Of a DNA stretch of 26,600 bases, positions 9,447 through 17,413 are shown one piece after another. This DNA is from Pleurobrachia bachei (taxonomy: Eukaryota; Ctenophora; Tentaculata; Cydippida; Pleurobrachiidae): the NCBI GenBank assembly GCA_000695325.1, contig AVPN01000178.1:58872-85471 (forward strand), read 5' to 3'. Position 1 is the first letter of the stretch; each line of letters starts with the position of its first letter. The position numbers were made by a program, and so were the translations under genes. A model generated the notes under the pieces. It ran no database searches. It had not been told where the DNA came from and saw nothing but the letters and a program-made list of their open reading frames with translations.

Positions 9447-12400
9447 TCATCTAGTCGAGGCACATAAATTAAGTTGTCTCACTGAGAAGCTGGAAACAAA
9501 CTTCTTACGCCGAGGGCGATGTGCTACAACACTATTAGTTGACTCCTGATCAGTACCCCCTGTCTAGGTGCTCTCAGAGAGAGATGGTTTGTGAGTATAG
9601 TTTAGCAATGATGATGCTCCACTGGCTTCTTATCAGAGTGGGTAATTTAGGTAGGAAGGCCAAGGAACAGGCAACAAATAAGATACTCAGTGCAGATAAT
9701 GTAAGTGTTTTAAATACAGACTTTTGATACTGGTTGTGTATTCTAAACATCCTCGTTAGATGTAATAATGGTTCAGGGTGGTATAACTAACAGACAATTG
9801 ACCTTACCCGTTTTATGAATTCCTTCAAGGCTATGTTAGTATCACAGGGGGTATTTTCCTCCGGTATAACGTAAATTACATACATCTTGTGGCCGTATAT
9901 GATACCTGCAGGTACACAAATTATAGGGGTCACGTGTCAAAAAATAGTTTGGTTCTCTCAAATATATGGCAGTGTATCAGGAACCGACCGAAACAAGTAA
10001 AAAACCAATTAGAACTCATTATTGACTGGTTATGAGCCAATCAGGGACCAGTATTTCCGGATCCGGTCGGTTCCTGCATTATATGCCCAAATATGGCATT
10101 GTATACCCATATATGGTGGTACGTACTAACCGAGTATAGAGTAGACTGCAATAATGATACTCCAGCACTGGTAGACAATATTCGCCCTATCATCCAGAAC
10201 CATGTATGTGGTGACAGTAGAGATTGTGAGGACAATTACCACCAACATCACCAGACAAATGTACCTGGGGGGACAATTAGTAATTACCACCTAGATGAGG
10301 AGATCGGGGGCTGAGCAAGGCAACCAGGAAGGGAACCAGATTTTGGAGAGTAGGAGACAGGGGACACAGCTCTAGAGACTATAGGGAAGGGAAACATTGC
10401 TGACTGCTACAAGAGTTCGGGGTTGATTTAGGAGAAGGAAGACGAGACTGCAGCTGGCTATAGACACTAGAGAAGGGAAACAGAGTCCCTACGGGGGGGG
10501 GGGGAGGGGGGGGATTTATACCTAGCTTCATTAAAATTTGTGGGTAATCTCCGTGTTTTGTAAGCTACCACAGTAGTAGCGAGGATCAATCCACACACAT
10601 ATCCTATCCAGACATAAACTAGAACCATTTGTTCCTGTAGGAAGAGAGAGAACGTTTATTAATTAATTGGTTAATATGTAATTGGTACACTTTCTCAAGG
10701 TAATACTAACACGAGCTAAGGGGCTAAATAATAATTGCAAACTGCAGTTGGTAAATCATCTTAGGGATACTGTTCCCCCTACTATAATTACGTCATTATG
10801 ACGTCATCTAAATTACCTCATTACACATTTTAAAGTTGTGCTGGTGTATATCCATTATACATAACTTCTTAACGTGGATAGAGTGTTCCCCATTATCCTG
10901 CATACTTTTGTCATGGAATAGGTGCAGGGCAAAACAGATGATGAACTGAATGAAGAGGGGGATGTTAATAAGACTGAATCAGGGGGGGGGTGTTATAAAC
11001 TGAACAAATTGGGCAGGGATGTGTATAAACTAATTCAGGGGGAGGGGGATGTTATGATCAGATGATAAACTGAACGGGTGGTAATAATGATTTCTCGAAT
11101 CATCCAATGAACAAAATGGGTATAAACCCTATTATATAAGCCATGATCCGGCACTATGCTGTCTCGCCTGTTCGGCGAGACTTGGCTGTGTGACTGTTTA
11201 CAGTCCCAGATGAGTGATCCAAACCAAACCAAACCAAACTAATTAAAACCTAATTAAAACTAGTTAATACCTGAATAAATGCCAGAGCAGCTACCAGAAT
11301 AACATTGTATTTCACACTCATGGTCATTTTCTGTAGCTGGTTTATCACGAGGGATCTTCTGTTGAATATAGTGTTTATCCTGTTGGTCCTTGCGAAGAGA
11401 ACAGCAATGGGAATAACTGTGCCCAGACCTGCGTAATATACGAGGAATTTAGAGGAAATACTGGACACTGGTCCCTGATTGGCTGATAACCAGTCACGTG
11501 ACCAATAACGAGTTCTGATTGGTTGTTTACCAATGAAGTACAATGGTACCTACCTATGACGTATCTCTGAAGGGGGCAGGTGGTCTCCCCAGGCCCCATA
11601 ACCATCATTATGGGCGCTAGTAGCAGGACAATTAAACTAACTGTATAGGGGAAGAAGTTTAATGTTAATTTAATGAAAAATAATGATAACTTCCTGTATC
11701 GGGGGAACATTATTTTTCCAGTAATTCGGGGGGGGGGGGGCAGGGCGGTAAATTGGGTCGGACTTTAGGTTTAGGTCCCAAAAGCAATCCCCCGGTACTC
11801 ACACAGCATGATGTAGCACAGTTGAACAGATGAAGCCTTGACAATGGGAGTGGTAGAATGTCGGAACAGAGTCACTATAATAAACACACTAGTAAACATC
11901 CCCAACACACTCATCACAAATATGGAAACTGTTATGAAGTCACCCTTTTTAATTGTGAAACTTTCTACTGCCTTTTCCACACATTCTGTCCTGAAACGAA
12001 AGTATTGGTTACATTTCAAAACATTCTTTCCCTTGCTGCATGCATACATATTGCATAATGGGGGAAGTTTATCCTTCCGGTAAATCGGGGTTCCGTTAAA
12101 TCGGGGTTCGACTGTACATCACAGTAACAGTTCGGAAAGGACAGTCTTTTATAGGGCAAATAAAGCTGCCAATTCTTGCTATAACAGCTTTGTTTATTAT
12201 GCACTGGAGAGTATGAGCAGCAGGGAGTAGTGAGGCAATGTGTGCATTATTCCATATAAGGAATAATCTGGAGTGAGAGAGCACACTATAAAACACTCTC
12301 AATTCCTCTTCTCTCGCCGGGCTCAGTGGCGCGAGTCTGTAATCCAGCTACTTGGAGGCGCTAACACTGCGGGATGTCTTGAGGTAGGGAGTTCTGGGCT

Positions 12401-15400
12401 GCGCTGTGCTATGTTGAACTGGTGTCCACGCTAAGGTTGGTGCCGATATGGGCTGCTAAGCGTAGGCTAAGCGGTCCAGGTTGATAATGAGAAGCGTACA
12501 GGCCCAGGGGCGAAAGCCAGCAGGCAAAAGCTTCCGTACTGGTCAGTAGCGGGATAGCACCGGTGAATAGGCACGTTGTTCAGCCCTACCGAAACAGGCA
12601 AACCGTTGTTTTTGCATTTTTTTATGAAAATTTATTTGTTTGTTATGGGGGCATTATTTGTTTGTTATGGGGGAATAAACTATTTTTTTGCTAACCAACA
12701 CGCTGAACGAACGACTACAACATTAACTATGTATAATAGAGATGTATACCTGTTGTGGTTGGGCATGGAGCACTTATCACACATGAGACACTTGTGGTTC
12801 TCATCCACAATACTCCCTTCTCCACACGATCGACATGTGTAACAACATCTCGGACTCTCCTTCGAGGTTACCTGGATGAGAGTGTGGTCACAAGTAAACA
12901 GTGGTAAAGCTACTCCCCCGATACTGCTTTGCAGGTACGCTGCTTCGGCAGGCATACAGAGAATATCTGGTAAATAACAGAGATCTAAAACAAACCGCCA
13001 ATATTTTTCAATCTCTACTTTTCAATCCCAACTCCAATATTTTTCAACCATCACCGTCTAGCATTTTCCAGTCCCACTTTCCCTAATTCTGATCTCTCTC
13101 TCTCTTTCTCTCTGAGAGAGATAGAAATAGCTGCGATATAGGTCACGCAATATCTGCACTAATTAAATTCCCAACATGAACGTCCTAGCCTCAGGAGTAA
13201 AGCGACGCCCCCGATACTGCTTTGCAGGTACGCGGCGTCGGCAGGCATACAGAGAATATCTGGTAAATAACAGAGATCTAAAACAAACCGCCAATATTTT
13301 TCAATCTCTACTTTTCAATCCCAACTCCAATATTTTTCAACCATCACCGTCTAGCATTTTCCAGTCCCACTTTCCCTAATTCTGATCTCTCTCTCTCGTT
13401 CTCTCTAAGAGAGATAGAAATAGCTGCGATATAGGTCACGCAATATCTGCACTAATTAAATTCCCAACATGAACTTCCTAGCCTCAGGAGTAAAGCTACT
13501 CCCCCGATACTGCTTTGCAGGTACGCGGCGTCGGCAGGCATACAGAGAATATCTGGTAAATAACAGAGATCTAAAACAAACCGCCAATATTTTTCAATCT
13601 CTACTTTTCAATCCCAACTCAACTAAGTTTCAACCATCACCGTCTAGCATTTTCCAGTCCCACGGTCTCTAATTCTGATCTCTCTCTTTCTCTCTAAGAG
13701 AGATAGAAATAGCTGCGATATAGGTCACGCAATATCTGCACTAATTAAATTCCCAACATGAACGTCCTAGCCTCAGGAGTAAAGCGACGCCCCCGATACT
13801 GCTTTGCAGGTACGCGGCGTCGGCAGGCATACAGAGAATATCTGGTAAATAACAGAGATCTAAAACAAACCGCCAATATTTTTCAATCTCTACTGCTTTG
13901 CAGGTACGCTGCTTCGGCAGGCATACAGAAAATATCTGGTAAATAACAGAGATCTAAAACAAACCGCCAATATTTTAAAGCTTCCGTACTGGTCAGTAGC
14001 GGGATAGCACCGGTGAATAGGCACGTTGTTCAGCCCTACCGAAACAGGCAAACCGTTGTTTTTGCATTTTTTTATGAAAATTTATTTGTTTGTTATGGGG
14101 GCATTATTTGTTTGTTATGGGGGAATAAACTATTTTTTTGCTAACCAACACGCTGAACGAACGACTACAACATTAACTATGTATAATAGAGATGTATACC
14201 TGTTGTGGTTGGGCATGGAGCACTTATCACACATGAGACACTTGTGGTTCTCATCCACAATACTCCCTTCTCCACACGATCGACATGTGTAACAACATCT
14301 CGGACTCTCCTTCGAGGTTACCTGGATGAGAGTGTGGTCACAAGTAAACAGCCAATCAGAACTCGTTATTTAGGTCACGTGACTGGTTATCAGCCAATCA
14401 GGGACCAGTTTTTCCTGATTCGGTCGGTTCCTGCAACCTACCCTGTACTGTCCGGTACCACAGGGATCACTGCACGAAGAGGAGATGTTCTGGGGGTACT
14501 GGAGGTAGGAGGTAGTGGGGAGTAGTGTCCCTGCTTTGTTCAAGCTATACACCACCATTTTATCAGATGCATGATCGAGTTTTGATCCCAACTGGGCCAT
14601 TATAACAGATCTGAGAGAGATTGAGGGGAGTAAATTAAACAAGAATATTTGTGGTATGAGGTATCATTAGGTTGTAATTACTTTTTCAAATTTTCAAATC
14701 CAGAGGGATTAAACACATTTAGAAACTTTTTTAAAAAGACGTGTTCTCACTTCAGGTTTGCAGCTGTTGGTTTCTGTAATGTCCCAGTGTTAAAGGATTC
14801 TTGAAGTATACCAACTGCCTTCTGCATTGACCCTGCATAACCGTTTACCAATGATCGCGATACTAAGTCTTCCGCTTCTTCACATCTGGAAGAAATAAAA
14901 TGTGAACATCGTAAGAATTTTAGGAAGTTAGTTGCAAAAAACCGTAAAAACATGAAATAAAAGACATGTGAATTACGTTTTAACGGCATCACTATTCTTG
15001 GTAATTCGTGCGAGTACTCCTGGACACGTCTCCCACTTGAGATTGTGGCTGAGTTCAGTATCTGGAAACACGCCAACAAATCTGAAAATGTAAAAAAGAT
15101 AAAGCATTTCATCGGTTTAGGAAATCATCATCAAGTTTTGTACATAAGAGATCTGAGATATATTTATTTATGAAGGAGTAGTGCTGTACCTGTCAGATAA
15201 GAGATGCCTATATTTATGAAGGAGCAGAGAATCCACGGCCCACCCATCAGATGCAATGAAAACTGTGTCTTTCCTTCCCATTTCGTTAAAATACCCCAGG
15301 ACAGGATCTGCATAGAGCCCCTCCATCCATAGAATTATCACTTTGACTCTTGTTCTAGCAGTGAAATCAGTTTAGAATTTTTAGGAAACAGAGAGAAAAA

Positions 15401-17413
15401 CACTAAAAAAGTTGTACAAATTTGAAACCAATACTAAAACGTGAGTTAAGCAATTAACTAATTAATTAATAATTAATACTTACTTCAGGGCAGACAGCTG
15501 GACCTTGATATCATGGGGACTCATTTCAAAGTTTAATAACCGAGTTGAGAGTTGCAAACAACAGTTCTTATCGACCCCCTCATCCTGACTTGCTACCAGC
15601 TCGGTGAACTTCTTGTTTAGCAGCTCATACCTGAATATAACGAGTTATTTGAACACAAGACAATATAGGGCCATAGTTATGTAGTATGACAACTTTACAC
15701 AGCCTATTACTAGATTCACTTGAATGACATGGAAAACCAAAGTCAACGGATTGTTCTGATAGATATATTGGTGTTTGATGATCTGTAAAGTCTATAGTAC
15801 CCGATGGTTCCGTATGGATCGGAAGTTGTAATTACAGCAACATACTGCCACCCCATCTCCTTGACAATCGATATCATCTTCTCAGCTTGAACCTGCAAGT
15901 AAACAACCAATCAGAACTCGTTATATAGGTCACGTGACTGGTTATAGCCAATCAGGGACCAGTATTTCCTGGTAGTACCTCATAGTCGGGAGCGAGGTGA
16001 CGCAACAGAGGATATCTTTCAGGATTACTGAAGTTAGTACCCGAGTTGTACAGGATCTGTGGTAGATCCAGGGCAGTCGTTATATCCGCCAGGGCTTTAC
16101 TCTCTCGGGGTGATCCAGGACCCAGGATTGCAATGTGGGATCTAGTGGATGGGTGGAGAGTGTGTTTTAGTGCTGTTTTAGTACTGTAGGATTTTTTCAT
16201 GTGAAACAAAGACATTTGTCAATGATCAAACGAATGTTGTTTTGTTCAAATCTGTTTTAGGGCGTGGTGAGAAAGGATCGAACAAGTGGTTGCTAAATGC
16301 TAACCTGGAGCATGCTACACAACCTCCTCTACTACCTCCACCACTATTTCCTCTTCCTCCACTACCACATGTAGACTCTCCGCAGGACTCTGTGAGACAC
16401 ACTGAGTTCTCACAACCTCCACATGTCCCAATAGCGGTATAGTAGTTGAAGGAGCCAACCTGTGTGATAACATGGGTTAGGACATATGAGAAAAATTGAC
16501 CCTTGCCCTAGAACTGTTTGTCCACGGTTGCCCAAACGAACGGTTCAAGTTCGCCCGCTCCAGGCCGACTCACTATTTTGGAGGCCCTAATTGGGTTATG
16601 CTGGGTATCACAAACCTCCACCACCAAACACACATCACCTGATACCGTTACTGTCTCTAGCGCTGATATCAAACTGTAATGATGGGATTATGAATTGAGA
16701 GTAACAAGAAAAAGGGGATAATTCCGTGTTGGACTTTTACTCCATACAAAATACTTTTGGGTAGCAAAAGGAGGGATTGGAATATAATTCTAGAAGCTAA
16801 GAAACACAAATGAGAAGTAAATGCTTCGTTGTTGCTCAGTGGTGTTCTAAATTTACACCACTTATTCCCTAAATTTGGTGTTAAAATACCCTTACCCGAC
16901 AACATCGAGTGCCCGGTGTGGTTGTGTCACGCAGTTCCCCTGTTTGTCACACTCAGATAGTGGTACTATAGCACTTACTACCGCTGTATACCGGTCATCA
17001 TTTGATGCTTCACCACCTGTGGAATGGGTGGTGAGGGTCGATTAACTCTTCCGGCTATAATAACTGAGATGAGGAAAGAGAAGGGGATGATCAGGGGACA
17101 GAGACGATCATGTATCGAGATGAGGGGAAACATTTGTATTGACATTGTACATTGCAGTGCACAAATCCCAATTATTTTGCAACAGATCTAGGCTAACCTA
17201 ACAGAACTGAAGATACGTTGTTGGATTTATCGGTCCATGACGATGGCACTTCGCTCTCACAGGAGTTGTACACTGTACTACAGTATCTATCTCCCAGTAC
17301 ACAGCCTGAAATGAAAGGAGCTTGTACTTGTACTCTTGTTTGATTGTGGACTTGTGTCTTGTGAACGTGATTCAATTACCGGCAAAATAAAGTAGCCAAA
17401 TGACCCGTATCAT
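9447..17413 (-). CDS. class C GPCR (mGlu/Ca-sensing-like), 21 exons, 874 aa
   Basis: Cell-surface receptor, ligand unknown. Exons in coding order (all minus): 17413-17380, 17305-17198, 17016-16896, 16673-16574, 16459-16305, 16183-15979, 15892-15801, 15630-15484, 15354-15190, 15081-14977, 14885-14751, 14610-14442, 14321-14200 (or its duplicate 12871-12750), 11990-11803, 11640-11554, 11428-11271, 10945-10874, 10634-10522, 10264-10131, 9905-9808, 9563-9447. All junctions are GT-AG and in phase. Residues 1-12 (MIRVIWLLYFAG) look like a signal peptide. About 40-500 form the Venus-flytrap ligand domain (ILGPGSPRES, LPQILYNSG, GWQYVAVITTSDPYG, VFIASDGWA). About 497-560 form the nine-cysteine domain. 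7TM landmarks are TPIVKASSVQLCYIML, CPLQRYVIGLG, TRRLPTNFNEARYI and GHKMYVIYVIPEEN. A short basic tail ends at TGA 9447. Oddities are a Cys/Gly-rich insert (residues 122-173), no cysteine in the short second extracellular loop, and His in place of Pro in the TM7 PKxY motif. A GABA-B receptor is less likely because those usually lack the cysteine-rich domain. Confidence 0.94.
9978..10075 (-). mobile_element. inverted-repeat element, copy 2, in GPCR intron 19
   Basis: The most complete copy. Termini CAGGAACCGACCG and CGGTCGGTTCCTG are perfect 13-bp inverted repeats. It lies wholly inside the 225-bp intron 9906-10130. The central CACGTG is deleted here, and the first CCAAT box reads CCAATTAG. 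Strand is given relative to the receptor gene, where the sense strand reads the GGAACCGACCG end first. Confidence 0.82.
10946..11270. repeat. degenerate repeats and hairpin in GPCR intron 16
   Basis: The intron contains several diverged copies of a GATRATAAACTGAAC / GGGGGATGTTA unit (about 10960-11080), poly-G runs, and a small hairpin at 11161-11181 (GTCTCGCC - TGTTC - GGCGAGAC). AAACC pentamers repeat near 11220-11238. Confidence 0.6.
11465..11532 (+). mobile_element. inverted-repeat element, copy 3, in GPCR intron 15
   Basis: Same element as at 1596, with the opposite orientation to the receptor-intron copies at 9978, 14341 and 15896. It contains CTGATTGG twice and GTCACGTGAC. It fills about 68 of the 125 bp of intron 11429-11553, between TM2 and TM3 exons. 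Both terminal repeats are lost. Confidence 0.78.
12252..12292 (+). promoter_or_regulatory. upstream promoter elements of the 7SL RNA gene
   Basis: TATAAA at 12287-12292 lies 24-29 bp before the mapped 7SL start, a normal position for an external Pol III TATA element. CCATATAAGG at 12252-12261 (about -64) matches a CArG box and sits where Pol III PSE-type elements usually lie. The functional assignment is inference from spacing. Confidence 0.55.
12316..12613 (+). ncRNA. 7SL RNA (signal recognition particle RNA)
   Basis: About 298 nt, the length of human 7SL. It starts GCCGGGCTCAGTGGCGCGAG. The Alu-domain U-turn TGTAATCCAGCTACTTGG is present, as is GGAGTTCTGGGCTG. The S domain shows GGCCCAGGGGCGAAAGCCAG with a GCGAAAGC tetraloop hairpin at about 12510, then the SRP54-binding region TACTGGTCAGTAGCGGGAT and GGTGAATAGGCAC. 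A T5 run at 12609-12613 is the Pol III terminator. With SRP proteins it targets nascent secretory proteins to the ER. The gene lies antisense inside intron 13 of the class C GPCR, between the cysteine-rich-domain and TM1 exons. With intact promoter elements and terminator it is probably active. Confidence 0.94.
12527..12901. repeat. 375-bp duplicated block, copy B (7SL 3' end + GPCR exon)
   Basis: 12527-12901 is repeated as 13977-14351 (offset 1450) without any difference I can see. It contains the 3' end of 7SL RNA, its terminator, the GPCR nine-cysteine exon with both splice sites, and the first bases of the introner-like element (CAAGTAAACAG), where copy B breaks off. Confidence 0.93.
12750..12871 (-). 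CDS. GPCR nine-cysteine-domain exon, copy B (alternative exon 13)
   Basis: 122-nt exon with acceptor ATCCAG and donor AACAG/GTATAC, encoding the cysteine-rich linker (CCYTCRSCGEG, CLMCDKCSMPN) of the class C receptor. It is identical to exon copy A at 14200-14321. It enters in phase 0 and leaves in phase 2, so only one copy can be used per mRNA: splicing A to B gives AAC AGG TAA, a stop directly at the junction. Copy B is the one nearest the TM1 exon. Confidence 0.85.
12902..13976. repeat. 293-bp satellite array, about 3.5 units
   Basis: Units start near 12906, 13199, 13492 and 13781 (AAAGCTACTCCCCCGATACTG or AAAGCGACGCCCCCGATACTG) and are almost identical. The third is slightly shorter, and the fourth is truncated and contains an internal partial repeat. 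Each has a CT tract followed by GAGAGAGATAG. The plus-strand frames starting MNVLASGVKRRPRYC are repeated by the array and have no known homologue. The array separates the two copies of the duplicated GPCR exon. Confidence 0.95.
13977..14063 (+). pseudogene. 7SL RNA 3' fragment (duplicated)
   Basis: Identical to the last ~87 nt of the 7SL gene at 12527-12613, including the T5 terminator (14059-14063), but with no 5' domain or promoter. It was copied along with the adjacent GPCR exon. Confidence 0.9.
14200..14321 (-). CDS. GPCR nine-cysteine-domain exon, copy A (exon 13)
   Basis: Splices in phase from the exon ending at 14442 (GTGQYR / VTSKESPRCCYTC) and into the TM1 exon at 11990 (PNHNR / TECVEK). 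Using copy A, intron 12 is 120 bp, in keeping with its neighbours, and intron 13 becomes 2.2 kb. Using copy B instead makes intron 12 about 1.6 kb. The protein is the same either way. Confidence 0.88.
14341..14433 (-). mobile_element. inverted-repeat element, copy 4, in GPCR intron 12
   Basis: Fills 93 of the 120 bp of intron 14322-14441. On the receptor strand the intron opens GTAGGTTG and then directly CAGGAACCGACCG. Near the acceptor it ends CTGTTTACTTG followed by about 20 bp to ATCCAG. It contains both CCAATCAG motifs and GTCACGTGAC. Confidence 0.82.
15896..15972 (-). mobile_element. inverted-repeat element, copy 5, forming most of GPCR intron 6
   Basis: The intron 15893-15978 is 86 bp, and about 77 of them are this element. 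The end of the element, TTGTTTACTTG, runs straight into CAG of the 3' splice site. At the other end the 5' splice site GTACTACC abuts CAGGAAATACTGG. It contains two CCAATCAG motifs and GTCACGTGAC. The exons on both sides join cleanly (APDYE / VQAEKM), so the element is spliced out as the intron. Confidence 0.85.

Larger units (their letters stand above)
13977..14351. repeat. 375-bp duplicated block, copy A
   Basis: Copy A of the block at 12527-12901. Here the introner-like element continues intact past 14351, so A keeps the ancestral right-hand junction, while B keeps the ancestral left-hand junction with complete 7SL. Confidence 0.93.

Noticed and set aside
13176-13946. Repeated plus-strand frames MNVLASGVKRRPRYC...
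   Set aside because: They recur because of the 293-bp satellite. Frame ends vary with array truncation, and no homology is seen.
12576-14292. Two identical 88-codon plus-strand frames
   Set aside because: They lie antisense to the GPCR nine-cysteine exon and over the 7SL 3' end; the minus-strand exon explains the conservation.
14353-14642. Reading the GPCR exon through into RVGCRNRPNQEK
   Set aside because: That extension is translation of the intron element. A GT donor at 14441 joins in phase to the nine-cysteine exon.
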